Notes under the pieces: generated by a model
The model's input: the letters and a program-made list of their open reading frames with translations, nothing else
Databases searched by the model: none
Told to the model about the DNA's origin: nothing
DNA from: Variovorax sp.
GTDB taxonomy: Bacteria > Pseudomonadota > Gammaproteobacteria > Burkholderiales > Burkholderiaceae_C
Assembly: GCA_017744935.1 (NCBI GenBank)
Contig: JAGIAI010000020.1
Location: 95,852-159,851, forward strand
Direction of reading: 5' to 3'
DNA length: 64,000 nucleotides
Part shown: positions 9,432 through 18,132 of the stretch, one piece after another
Layout of the letters: every line of letters starts with the position of its first letter
Numbering within the stretch: position 1 is the first letter of the stretch
Position numbers and translations under genes: made by a program

Positions 9432-9451
9432 GGGAAACCTCGCCTGGATGT

Positions 9452-9488
9452 ATGCATTGAACTCATGCTATTTCGCACAACAATGCAT
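9452..9488. promoter_or_regulatory. Candidate LysR operator (inverted repeat)
   Basis: ATGCATTG (9452-9459) is repeated inverted as CAATGCAT (9481-9488) with a 21-base spacer. It lies 21-57 bases upstream of the LysR start and in the divergent control region. Its position suits LysR autoregulation and control of the right-hand genes. Not matched to any known site; inference only. Confidence 0.45.
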
Positions 9489-9596
9489 TGGATGTTCTCA
9501 TGACTCACTCCTACGATGCGAGCGCGGCCCGATTTCCGGTCACGCCACCGTCATCCAACACACGTAGACGCTGTCCCCAGCGCACCCAGGAGTCTC

Positions 9597-10574
9597 ATGA
9601 AACAGTTCTTCCAGCGTTCCATCGCCGGTCTGCTCCTGGCAGCGACAGGCGCCGTGTTCGCCCAGGGCTATCCCACCAAGACAGTCAATCTCATGGTGCC
9701 CTACCCCGCGGGCGGTCCGTCGGACGCCGCCGCGCGCATCTTCACCACGCCGCTCGGCAAGGAGCTGGGCCAGCCGGTGATCGTCGAGAACCTCGGCGGC
9801 GCCTCCGGGGCGATCGCAGCGCAGAAAGTGCTTTCGGCGCCAGCCGACGGCTACTACCTCTTCCAGGGCTCGCCGAACGAAGTGATCCTCGCGCCGCTGG
9901 CCAACGCGGCGGTCAAGCTCAAGGCCGAGGACTTCCGGCTGGTCCATCCGATGACCGATGCGGTCATGGTTTTCGTCGCGCGCAAGGACCTGCCGGCCAA
10001 CAGCGTCGACGAGCTGATCGCGCTCGCGCGCAAGTCCAAGGACAAGCCGCTCACCTACGGCAGCGTCGGTGTTGGATCGCTCTACCACCTGATCATGGAA
10101 GACGTGCAGCACCGCACCAGTACGCAGATGATTCATGCGCCCTACAAGGGCAACGCCCCGCTCCTGACCGACATCGGCGGCGGCCAGGTGGATTTCGCGG
10201 TGCTGGTCTACAGCGCGGCGATGGGCGCGATGGCCGACCAGGGCCGCCTCAAACTGCTCGGCCAGCTCGGCGCACAGCGCTCCGAACTGCTCAAGGACGT
10301 ACCGACCGTGAGCGAAGGCAAGGAACTCAAGGACTTCTCGTACAAGATCTGGAGCGGCTTCATGGTGCCGAAGAACACGCCGGAAGATGTGGTGCAGCGT
10401 CTGCACAAGGCCATCGGCGCGACGCTGAAAGATCCGTCGGTGCGTTCGCAACTGGCGGTGCAGACCCAGCTCGCCTCTCCCCCGATGACGTTGGCAGAAG
10501 CTGCCAAGTTCTACGAAGCTGAAACCGCCCGCTACCGCGCGATCGCCAAAACCATCAATCTGCAGCCGCAGTAA
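9597..10574 (+). CDS. Bug-family tripartite tricarboxylate transporter substrate-binding protein
   Basis: A 325-residue periplasmic solute-binding protein (Bug/TctC family, greatly expanded in Betaproteobacteria). The signal peptide MKQFFQRSIAGLLLAATGAVFA is followed by the family's YPTKTVNLMVPYPAGGPSD motif and by GASGAIAAQKV, both part of the ligand pocket. ATG 9597 is chosen for the CAGGAG 7 bases upstream and the exact signal peptide start. No tctA/tctB membrane genes are next to it, as is common for Bug proteins. It shares a transcription unit with the M20 amidohydrolase 9 bases downstream. Confidence 0.92.
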   Translation: MKQFFQRSIAGLLLAATGAVFAQGYPTKTVNLMVPYPAGGPSDAAARIFTTPLGKELGQPVIVENLGGASGAIAAQKVLSAPADGYYLFQGSPNEVILAPLANAAVKLKAEDFRLVHPMTDAVMVFVARKDLPANSVDELIALARKSKDKPLTYGSVGVGSLYHLIMEDVQHRTSTQMIHAPYKGNAPLLTDIGGGQVDFAVLVYSAAMGAMADQGRLKLLGQLGAQRSELLKDVPTVSEGKELKDFSYKIWSGFMVPKNTPEDVVQRLHKAIGATLKDPSVRSQLAVQTQLASPPMTLAEAAKFYEAETARYRAIAKTINLQPQ

Positions 10575-10583
10575 GGAAACCCG

Positions 10584-11768
10584 ATGACCAACGCCCTGCT
10601 CGACCAACTGCACCAACAGGCCGACGAATTCATCGGACTGCGCCGGGACATCCACCAGCATCCCGAACTCGCCTTCGACGAGCACCGCACATCCTCGCTG
10701 GTGGCCGAGAAGCTCGAAGCCTGGGGTTACGAAGTCGAGCGCGGCCTGGGCGGCACGGGCGTCGTCGGCCGCATGGCCAGGGGCAACGGCAAGCGCCAGC
10801 TTGGCATCCGTGCCGACATGGACGCCCTGCCGATCGACGAAGCCACCGGCCTCTCCTATTCGAGCAGTCACTCCGGCGTGATGCACGCCTGCGGGCACGA
10901 CGGCCATACGGCGATGCTGCTCGCGGCCGCGCATCATCTGGCCCATCGCGGCCGCTTCGACGGCACGCTGAACCTGATCTTCCAACCGGCCGAGGAAGGC
11001 GGTGGCGGCGCGCTGCGCATGATGGAAGACGGCCTCTTCGAGAAGTACCCCTGCGACGCGGTCTTCGCGATGCACAACATGCCCGGGATGCCGCAGGGCC
11101 GACTCGTGCTGCGCGAAGGCGCGGCGATGGCTTCGTCGGACTACGCCACGGTCACGCTCACCGGCGTGGGTGGGCACGGCGCGCTGCCGCATCGCACCGC
11201 CGACCCCATCGTCGCCGCGGCGAGCATCGTGATGGCCTTGCAGACCATCGTCTCGCGCAACATCGATCCGTTGCAGATGGCCGTGGTCACTGTGGGCGCG
11301 ATCCACGCGGGCAAGGCCAACAACGTGATTCCGCAGACCGCGACGCTCGAACTCAGCGTGCGCGCGCTCGACCGCGAGGTCCGCACCACGCTGGAGACGC
11401 GCATCAAGTCGGTCATCCAGTCGCAGGCTGAAAGCTTCGACGTCCAGGCGAAGATCGACTGGCGGCCCGGGTACGCGGTGCTCGTCAACACGCCGGAGGA
11501 AACCGCCTTCGCACGCGAGGTGGCCACCGAGCTGGTGGGCGCCGATCGCGTCACGTTGCAGGGACAGCCGCTGTCCGGCAGCGAAGACTTCGCGTTCATG
11601 CTCGAAAAGGTGCCGGGCAGCTATGTGCTGATCGGCAACGGCGACGGCGAAGGCGACGGCCATGGCGCCTGCATGGTCCACAACCCGGGCTACGACTTCA
11701 ACGACGCCAATGTCGCTATCGGCTCCGCCTATTGGGTGTTGCTGGCAGAACGCTTTCTTCGCGCGTGA
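10584..11768 (+). CDS. M20 family amidohydrolase (hippurate hydrolase-like)
   Basis: A 394-residue metal-dependent hydrolase that cleaves N-acyl amino acids or related amides. The family signature is seen as DIHQHPELAFDE, GIRADMDALPIDE and HACGHDGHTAMLL. The metal/catalytic Glu pair is in FQPAEEGGGG, and the dimerisation (lid) domain carries GVGGHGALPHRT. Together with the preceding Bug protein and the divergent LysR regulator it suggests uptake and hydrolysis of an acylated or amide-linked compound. Hippurate itself is only one option. The stop codon abuts the stop of the convergent porin gene with no bases between. Confidence 0.88.
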   Translation: MTNALLDQLHQQADEFIGLRRDIHQHPELAFDEHRTSSLVAEKLEAWGYEVERGLGGTGVVGRMARGNGKRQLGIRADMDALPIDEATGLSYSSSHSGVMHACGHDGHTAMLLAAAHHLAHRGRFDGTLNLIFQPAEEGGGGALRMMEDGLFEKYPCDAVFAMHNMPGMPQGRLVLREGAAMASSDYATVTLTGVGGHGALPHRTADPIVAAASIVMALQTIVSRNIDPLQMAVVTVGAIHAGKANNVIPQTATLELSVRALDREVRTTLETRIKSVIQSQAESFDVQAKIDWRPGYAVLVNTPEETAFAREVATELVGADRVTLQGQPLSGSEDFAFMLEKVPGSYVLIGNGDGEGDGHGACMVHNPGYDFNDANVAIGSAYWVLLAERFLRA

Positions 11769-12866
11769 TCAGAAGCTGAGCTTCATGCCGAGGTCGTAGC
11801 CGCTCGAGCTGCGATTGGCATCGGTCAGGCTCCCGTTCACCGCCGCCGTCGAGCCGCCGCTGTTGCTCACGCGCGCATAGGTGGCGTAGACCGCGGTGCG
11901 CTTCGAGAAGTTGTAGACGTAGCCGAAGGCCCATTTGCGCGCGGTCGGGTCGGCCACCGCATCGGTGCCGTAGGTGGACCACGAGACCTTGATCTGGTCG
12001 AACCCGATGGGCACGATCGCGCCGACCAGATAGCCCGTGCCGGTCAGCTCCCCGACCTTGTCCACCTTGTCGCGGTAGTAGCCGCCCATGACCTTCACGA
12101 CCTTGAAGTCCCACGAGACGCCGAGGTTGGCCGAATCGATGTCGCCGTTGGTGGTGGTTCGCGCGAACTTCGTCCGACCCGCAGCCAAGGCGACCGCGAA
12201 AGGTCCGTTGGCATAGCCGACACGCCCGCTGTAGCCATTGCCATCGTCCTCGATCAGCGAAGGCGATCCGTTCTCGCCGTAGTAGTACTCCACCTCACCG
12301 AAGAATCCACCGAGATTGGGCGGCAGGTAGTACGCAACGATGTTCGACGCGCGCGTGGACGTGGGCCCGCCGATCGAGCCAGCCTGCGGCTGGCTGGTGC
12401 CGGCGCCGTTGTTGCTGAAAGGGTCGACGTCGGTGCGGTTGCGGTAGTGCGCCGTGAAGTCGCGGCCCGCGCGCACTTCGCCCCAGAAGTCCATCAGGCT
12501 GACCGTCGCGCGACGGTTGAAGTTGAATCCGCCGACGGAGCCGTTCGACTGGTTGTTGGTGTTGGTGGTCCCTGTGGAGCCGTCGTCGATGTTCAGGCCC
12601 GCTTCCAGCCAGAACCCCGCGGCCATCCCGCCGCCCAGATCCTCCACGCCACGAAACCCGAGCCGCGATGCGGTGTTGCCGCCGCTGTAGAGCTGGGACT
12701 TGCTCGCGATGCTGCCGCTGCCGTAGCCGTAGACCACGTCGGCGATGCCGAAGAGCGTGACGCTGCTGCCGCCACTGAAACTCTGGACCGCGCTGGTCTG
12801 CGCTGACGCCATGCCGGCCGCGCTCAGTGCGCCCACGGCAAAGGTGGCAAGGGTGACTCTCCTCAT
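11769..12866 (-). CDS. Gram-negative porin
   Basis: A 365-residue outer-membrane beta-barrel porin of the betaproteobacterial type. The signal peptide [22 protein letters not shown] is followed by [15 protein letters not shown], the conserved first strand, and the chain ends in a terminal Phe (YDLGMKLSF) as required for barrel assembly. PEFGGIR-like loop features are replaced by [15 protein letters not shown]. The start at 12866 is favoured over an upstream in-frame start because GGAGG lies 9 bases before it and the signal peptide begins there. Confidence 0.9.
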   Translation of the reverse strand: MRRVTLATFAVGALSAAGMASAQTSAVQSFSGGSSVTLFGIADVVYGYGSGSIASKSQLYSGGNTASRLGFRGVEDLGGGMAAGFWLEAGLNIDDGSTGTTNTNNQSNGSVGGFNFNRRATVSLMDFWGEVRAGRDFTAHYRNRTDVDPFSNNGAGTSQPQAGSIGGPTSTRASNIVAYYLPPNLGGFFGEVEYYYGENGSPSLIEDDGNGYSGRVGYANGPFAVALAAGRTKFARTTTNGDIDSANLGVSWDFKVVKVMGGYYRDKVDKVGELTGTGYLVGAIVPIGFDQIKVSWSTYGTDAVADPTARKWAFGYVYNFSKRTAVYATYARVSNSGGSTAAVNGSLTDANRSSSGYDLGMKLSF

Positions 12867-13009
12867 CTCGGTATCCCTCCGGACGTTGGTTGGCACTCCG
12901 GCGGCATGATAGACGAGTCGCATGCATCAATGGGTGTCACAACCGACTGCTACCACCTCCCGCCGTGCCTCCAGAACAATGGTCAGCGACCAATCCAAAG
13001 GAGACACCG

Positions 13010-13588
13010 ATGACACGCAAGATCCTGATGCTCTGCGGCGACTACGCGGAGGACTACGAAACCATGGTGCCGTTCCAGGCCCTGCTGGCAGTGGGCCACA
13101 CGGTCCACGCGGTGGCGCCGGACAAGAAGGCTGGCGACTGGATCCACACCGCCATCCACGATTTCGAGGGGGCGCAGACCTACAGCGAAAAGCCGGGGCA
13201 CCGCTTCACGCTCAACGCCAACTTTGCCGACGTGCGTCCGGAGGCCTATGACGCCCTGGTGATCCCGGGCGGCCGTGCGCCGGAATACCTCCGGATGAAC
13301 ACCCGTGTGGTCGAAATCGCGCGCCATTTCCTGGCGACCGACAAGCCGCTGGCTGCCGTCTGCCACGGCGCCCAGTTGCTGGCGGCCACCGGGCTGCTCA
13401 AAGGCCGCAAGGTGTCGGCCTACCCCGCTTGCCAGGTCGAAGTGGAACTGGCCGGCGCCGAATACATGGGGATTGCAGTCGACCAGGCGGTGACCGACCG
13501 CAACCTCGTCACCGCACCCGCATGGCCGGCGCATCCGGCATGGATCGGGCAGTTCCTCAAGGTGCTTGGCACACGCATCGAGACCTGA
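13010..13588 (+). CDS. DJ-1/PfpI family protein
   Basis: A 192-residue protein of the class I glutamine-amidotransferase-like superfamily. It begins [18 protein letters not shown], where the Glu next to the nucleophile pocket is expected, and the nucleophile elbow is [10 protein letters not shown] with the catalytic Cys. Relatives are glyoxalase III/deglycase-type enzymes or proteases. Start at the ATG with AAAGGAG 7 bases upstream. It is alone, upstream of the small ribbon-helix-helix gene. Exact reaction is not predictable. Confidence 0.85.
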   Translation: MTRKILMLCGDYAEDYETMVPFQALLAVGHTVHAVAPDKKAGDWIHTAIHDFEGAQTYSEKPGHRFTLNANFADVRPEAYDALVIPGGRAPEYLRMNTRVVEIARHFLATDKPLAAVCHGAQLLAATGLLKGRKVSAYPACQVEVELAGAEYMGIAVDQAVTDRNLVTAPAWPAHPAWIGQFLKVLGTRIET

Positions 13589-13642
13589 GCCAGCGGCTAC
13601 AGTCATGCACCGCGACGCCCGCCACGCCACAGGAGAAGACTC

Positions 13643-14020
13643 ATGTGCGAAGTTTTCATCAGCGCCGATCCCCAGAGCTACGACAGCCGCACGCGCTCGG
13701 TCCGGCTTCATGGCGTGGTCACGAGCATCCGGCTCGAGAACCTCTTCTGGCAGGTGCTGGAAGAAATCGCCGCCCGCGACGACATGGGCGTGGTGCAGCT
13801 GATCGAGAAGCTGTACGACGAGCTGGTCGCAGCGCGCGGGGAAGTCGGCAACTTCGCGTCCTTCCTTCGCGTGAGTGCGCTGCGCTACGAGGCCATGGTG
13901 GCGCAGGGTCGCATCCCGGGCGACACCTCGGTGGCGATCCGCTCGCTCGACGCCCAAGCGGTGCTTCGCGACCTACCCCAGGGATGGGGACGCACGGCCC
14001 CGGGCCGCGTGATGGCGTAG
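13643..14020 (+). CDS. Ribbon-helix-helix domain protein
   Basis: A 125-residue protein with a central segment RSVRLHGVVTSIRLENLFWQVLEEIAARDDMGVVQLIEKLYDEL, shared in length and pattern with the RHH_4 type of ribbon-helix-helix domains. Such proteins are DNA-binding or small regulatory proteins of unknown target. A good ribosome site (AGGAG) precedes the ATG by 7 bases. It is convergent with fliA. Function is inferred from domain type only. Confidence 0.65.
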   Translation: MCEVFISADPQSYDSRTRSVRLHGVVTSIRLENLFWQVLEEIAARDDMGVVQLIEKLYDELVAARGEVGNFASFLRVSALRYEAMVAQGRIPGDTSVAIRSLDAQAVLRDLPQGWGRTAPGRVMA

Positions 14021-14060
14021 TGGCGTGATGGCCTGACGGCCGCCTCGATCCGCCAGGCTT

Positions 14061-14795
14061 CTACAGAAGCTCTTTAAGCTTGGCCCGCAGCCGGCTGATC
14101 GCCTGACTGTGGAGCTGGCACACGCGGCTCTGGCTCACTTCAAGAATCGCGCCGATCTCGCGCAAGTTCAGTTCTTCTTCGTAATAGAGGTTCAGCAGGA
14201 GCTGGTCGCGCTCCGGCAACTCCTGGATCGCTTCCACCAGCTGATGGCGGAAGCCGCTTTCGAGCAATTGCTCCAGAGGATCGTCGCTGCTGCGCTGGCT
14301 GCGTCGCGCGTCCTGCGCATGCAGGTCGATGAACGGGTTCTCGGCCTCGCCCTTGGCGAAGTCTTCCACGTACAGGAGCTGGCAGCCCTGGATCTCCTGC
14401 AGGAGCGACTGGTAGGCCTCCAGTTCGATCTTGAGTTCCTTGGCGATCTCGCCCTCGCTGGGCGGCCGGCCGAGGCGATGCTCGAGCTTCTGGATGGCCT
14501 TCTCCACGTTCCGCGCCGACTGGCGCAGCCCCCTCGAGCCCCAGTCGCTGGAGCGCAGTTCGTCGAGCATCGCGCCGCGGATGCGCTGGCTCACGAAGGT
14601 CTCGAACTGCGCACCCTTGTTGTCCTGGTAGCGGCTCGACGCGTCCAGCAGGCCGATCATGCCGGCCTGGATCAGATCGTCGAGTTCGACGCTGGCGGGG
14701 AGCTTGGCGATCATCTGCAGTGCGATGCGACGCACCAGTGGTTGGTGCTGCTCCAGCAGATGGGACTTCTCGATGGTTCCCTGGGCGGTGTACAC
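14061..14795 (-). CDS. fliA: Flagellar sigma factor FliA (sigma-28)
   Basis: RNA polymerase sigma factor for late flagellar and chemotaxis genes. The 244 residues contain region 2 (LDDLIQAGMIGLLDA and FETFVSQRIRGAMLDELR), region 3 (GRPPSEGEIAKEL) and region 4 (LNLREIGAILEVSQSRVCQLHSQAISRLR), in the FliA arrangement that lacks region 1. GTG start at 14795 with AAGGA upstream. It is the last gene of the flhB-flhA-flhF-flhG-fliA run. Its anti-sigma factor FlgM is not in the window. FliA-type promoter matches occur at fliC, cheR and flgK. Confidence 0.96.
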   Translation of the reverse strand: MYTAQGTIEKSHLLEQHQPLVRRIALQMIAKLPASVELDDLIQAGMIGLLDASSRYQDNKGAQFETFVSQRIRGAMLDELRSSDWGSRGLRQSARNVEKAIQKLEHRLGRPPSEGEIAKELKIELEAYQSLLQEIQGCQLLYVEDFAKGEAENPFIDLHAQDARRSQRSSDDPLEQLLESGFRHQLVEAIQELPERDQLLLNLYYEEELNLREIGAILEVSQSRVCQLHSQAISRLRAKLKELL

Positions 14796-14831
14796 GTGCG
14801 GTCCTTGTTGCGTTGTTCGGGTTGATCGGCC

Positions 14832-15644
14832 TTACGCGACGGCGGCGCTCGGCATGTGGAGTGCGCGCGCCGCGGTCATCGCGATGCGGCTGTCGTTCGT
14901 GGCGTGATCGTTCGTGCGCAAGGCTCTTGCGGGTGCGCGCCACGGCCAGCGCAGCACATCGGAAGCGATTCGACGGAAGTCCACTGCGGCCGGACTCGCC
15001 GGGAAGGCCTCCACCACGGTGAGGCCGAGGCGCAGCGCGTCTGCGTGGTGCGCATCGGCATGAACCCACCCCGCCGGTTCCAGCGAAACCGCGAGATAGC
15101 GGCTGCCGGTGCTGGCCAGGTTGGTCATGATCTTCTGCGCCTCGTCGATGCCCGATGCGCGATTGACCAGGAAGCGAAGCTGCATCAGGCCATGCGCGTA
15201 GTGCAGGCGCTTGATGCCCGCATAGGTCGTCGTGATCGACGCGGCATTGGGCTGCAGCACCAGCACCAGCTCGTCCGCCTGTTGCGCGAGTGGCGATAGC
15301 CGCCCTTCTTCGTCGAGCGCGGCATCGATCAGCACCACCCCGCTGTGGCGGAACGCCCGCGGATCGGCCGATGGGTGCGGCGTCGGCAGCACTTCCACCC
15401 CGCATTCAGCCGCCACGCCCGGAACCTCGATGCCCCACACGGCGGCGGCCGAACCGTGGTCCGGACGCTGCTCGTCGACCAGCGACACATCCTTGCCCTG
15501 ATGCACCAGCGCTGCCGCGAGATTCATCGCTGTGGTCGTCACGCCATCGCGGCGGCTCATGCCAGCGATCGCAATGACGCGCGTCTGCGTGTTCGCCAGA
15601 AGGCGGCGTAGTCCGTCCGCCTGGTCCGCTACCAGCTTGCTCAT
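14832..15644 (-). CDS. flhG: FlhG/FleN-type MinD-like protein with degenerate P-loop
   Basis: A 270-residue MinD/ParA-fold protein that normally controls flagellar number and activates the GTPase FlhF. The N-terminal FlhF-activating motif DQAxxLR is intact (ADQADGLRR, residues 6-14). The deviant Walker A expected as KGGVGKT is here GMSRRDGVTTT (residues 28-38): both the signature lysine and the P-loop lysine are gone. The later VVLIDAALDEEG keeps the Walker B Asp. ATP binding and hydrolysis are therefore doubtful. It begins after GAGGAG, 10 bases downstream of the flhF stop. The assignment as FlhG rests on position and the DQAxxLR motif. Confidence 0.8.
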   Translation of the reverse strand: MSKLVADQADGLRRLLANTQTRVIAIAGMSRRDGVTTTAMNLAAALVHQGKDVSLVDEQRPDHGSAAAVWGIEVPGVAAECGVEVLPTPHPSADPRAFRHSGVVLIDAALDEEGRLSPLAQQADELVLVLQPNAASITTTYAGIKRLHYAHGLMQLRFLVNRASGIDEAQKIMTNLASTGSRYLAVSLEPAGWVHADAHHADALRLGLTVVEAFPASPAAVDFRRIASDVLRWPWRAPARALRTNDHATNDSRIAMTAARALHMPSAAVA

Positions 15645-15654
15645 GCGATGCTCC

Positions 15655-18132
15655 TCAAGCCTGTTTCTCGATGGCGCGCAGTTGCGACTGGATCGGCGCG
15701 GTCGATTCGGTGCCGAGCGCCTCCAGCAGCACGAAGAGCTTGCTCACGCCCAGATACAGCGCATTGCCCGTGAGCGGCCGGCTCGAACGCGCCGGGCGAC
15801 CGGTCAACTCGTTGAGCAGCATCCGCGCGCGGTCTGCCCACTCGCCCTTGGCGTGGAGCAGGCGCCACGCAGTCGTGGTCACCTGGCCCGCGATCAGCAG
15901 GCGCTTCAGCATGTCCGGATCGCCGAGTTCGCCCATGCCGCCCGCGAGCTGAAGGCCCTGTCGGATCAGGCGGAAGCACGGCTCCGCATCGGCTGCCCAG
16001 GCCTGCCACTGCGCGAGTTGGCGCGCGGTGACGCGCATGTCCACGTTCGAGAGCAGGCAGGTCTGCGCGAGGATCTTCTGGCCACGCTCGTCGAGCACGC
16101 GCCGCACCACCCCGCGCAGGGGCGGCAGCGCAGGCTTGTCCGCAGCCACGCGCAGCTGGACCATCGCGTGGGCCTCACATTGCATTGCGGGCTTTCCCTT
16201 GAAGACGGTTGGCACCGGCTCGCTGAACTCGGCATCGATGCGCGCGAGTGCGCTCGATTCGCCGGTGCGCAGCTCGATCACGCTGGTGGACCCGGGCACG
16301 CGCGCAAGCCACTGCTGGTTCTGCGACTGCCAGTCGGCCATCAGCTCCACCGCGGGCATCCGCGGCAGCAAGTGCACCACCGGCTTGCCCAGCGCCTGCT
16401 GGCGCAGCCACTGGACCTGGCGCGCGCCGGGTTTGCGGCGCGCATCGGTGCCGCGCGTCGCCGCAGTGGAGAGCCACTGGTTGGGTGCCGACAATGGCTG
16501 GCCGCTGCGGTCCGACAGCAGAAGGCTGCTCTGGCACTCGTAGACATCGTCTCCTGCGTTCGAGCGCAGACCCACCTGACCCGACAAGGCGAGCACATGG
16601 CTGTCGCAACCGACGGCGATCTCGCTGCGGGCATGAACCATCAGGTCGTCCTGCACCGCCTTCTGGCTGATGCTTTCGTCACCCGCATGGCGCCACAGGC
16701 GGCGCGCCGCGTCGAAGCCGATCTGCGCACCGGCCAATGCGCCGGCGGCGGTCGCAAGTTCCTGCGCGTCGTGTGCCATCGCACGGATGAGGTTCTGGTA
16801 CTGCGTGCGCAGGCGATCGGCCTCGGCCTGCGCTTGCACCACCTGCGCCGAGGGCGCTGCGCCTGCGGGCTCGTCGTGCATCTCGACTTCCGAGGGCACG
16901 AACAGCGGGTTGTGGCGCCGCGGCTGGAAGACGCTGTCCACCAGTTGCGCGCGATCGGCGGGCATCAGGTTCTCGGGCACCTTCTGGCCGCTGGAGATGT
17001 AGTGCACCGGCAGGCGATGGCGGATCACCGTGTCGATCAGGGCGCCCGGGTGCGTGGACTCATCCATCTTCGTGAAGATGCAGCCCGCGAGTTCGTTGCC
17101 GCCACCATGGCGGTAGGCGTGCACCACTTCGTTGAGCGTGTCGCCGTGGCTCGTCGCGTTGAGCAGCAGCAGCCGCTTCACCGGCCGGTGCGTGCTGCAC
17201 AGCATCGCGATCTGGTCCGACACGGCGCGGTCGCGCTGGCTCATGCCGACGGTGTCGATGAGCACCATGTGCTTGTCGCGCAGGTCCTGCAGCACCAGAT
17301 GCAGGTCGGCAGCATCCTTCACGCCGTAGACCGGCACGTCGAGGATCTGGCCATAGATGCGCAACTGCTCGTAGGCGCCGATCCGGTAGCTGTCGGTGGT
17401 CACCAGCGCGAGCTTGTCGGCGCCGAAGCGCATCACGCAGCGCGCGGCCAGCTTGGCGGTGGTGGTGGTCTTGCCAACACCCGTCGGACCCATCAGCGCG
17501 TAAACGCCGCCTTGCGACAGCAGCGCATCTTCGTCTTCATGCGCCGGCAGCGCGCGAATCAGTTCCGAGCGCGCGAAGGCCATGCCCTGCGCATAGGTCT
17601 GCCCGGTGGGCAGCTTCTCGAGCAGCGCTTTCGACAGACGCGCGCTGAATCCTGCGCCGAGCAGCGTGCGCAGCAGGCGGCCACGAACGGGGTCCTGGCG
17701 CTGCTTGTCGTTCCACACGACACTCGCAAGCTGCTCCTCGATCATGCCGCGCATCGAATGAAGCTCGTTGAGCACCACATCGGTCTGCGCCGTGGCGGGT
17801 TGTGGCTCGGGCCTTGCCTGAACCGCTGGCGTCTGCACCATGGGCGCTGGCGCCGAAGCCACCGGTGCTGGCGCTGGAGCGGCAGCCACGACGGGTGCAG
17901 CGGGCGCTACTGGCGCGACCAGCGGGGCAGGTGCAACCGGTGCGGCGTTCTGCAGCGCCTCGGTCACGTCGCTCTCCACCATCGCCACGATCTCGACCCC
18001 TTCGGCCGAAGCGCGGTTGCTGAGAACGATGGCTTCCGCGCCGAGCGCCTCGCGCACCAGGCGCAGCGCCTCGCGGCTGGTAGCGGCAACGAATCTGCGG
18101 GCCGTGGTCCGCACGTTAGTCGGGATACTCAC
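15655..18132 (-). CDS. flhF: FlhF signal-recognition-type GTPase with long C-terminal extension
   Basis: SRP-family GTPase that sets the site of flagellar assembly. The 825 residues divide into an N-terminal basic domain (1-55), an Ala/Pro-rich linker (60-115), the N and G domains (about 120-410) with Walker A GPTGVGKTTTT (215-225), TTDSYRIGAYEQLRIY, IDTVGMSQRD and TKMDEST, and a further part from about 411 to 825. Typical FlhF ends near residue 400-450, so roughly 415 residues are extra. The extra part has a helical, Gln/Ala-rich segment (about 428-470) and then a region I do not recognise. GTG start at 18132 overlaps the flhA stop by 4 bases, with TTGGAGG before it. Confidence 0.92.
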   Translation of the reverse strand: MSIPTNVRTTARRFVAATSREALRLVREALGAEAIVLSNRASAEGVEIVAMVESDVTEALQNAAPVAPAPLVAPVAPAAPVVAAAPAPAPVASAPAPMVQTPAVQARPEPQPATAQTDVVLNELHSMRGMIEEQLASVVWNDKQRQDPVRGRLLRTLLGAGFSARLSKALLEKLPTGQTYAQGMAFARSELIRALPAHEDEDALLSQGGVYALMGPTGVGKTTTTAKLAARCVMRFGADKLALVTTDSYRIGAYEQLRIYGQILDVPVYGVKDAADLHLVLQDLRDKHMVLIDTVGMSQRDRAVSDQIAMLCSTHRPVKRLLLLNATSHGDTLNEVVHAYRHGGGNELAGCIFTKMDESTHPGALIDTVIRHRLPVHYISSGQKVPENLMPADRAQLVDSVFQPRRHNPLFVPSEVEMHDEPAGAAPSAQVVQAQAEADRLRTQYQNLIRAMAHDAQELATAAGALAGAQIGFDAARRLWRHAGDESISQKAVQDDLMVHARSEIAVGCDSHVLALSGQVGLRSNAGDDVYECQSSLLLSDRSGQPLSAPNQWLSTAATRGTDARRKPGARQVQWLRQQALGKPVVHLLPRMPAVELMADWQSQNQQWLARVPGSTSVIELRTGESSALARIDAEFSEPVPTVFKGKPAMQCEAHAMVQLRVAADKPALPPLRGVVRRVLDERGQKILAQTCLLSNVDMRVTARQLAQWQAWAADAEPCFRLIRQGLQLAGGMGELGDPDMLKRLLIAGQVTTTAWRLLHAKGEWADRARMLLNELTGRPARSSRPLTGNALYLGVSKLFVLLEALGTESTAPIQSQLRAIEKQA

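Noticed and set aside
9540..11681. Long minus-strand frame across the Bug and amidohydrolase genes.
   Set aside because: Covered by two well-supported plus-strand genes; the product has no recognisable domain.
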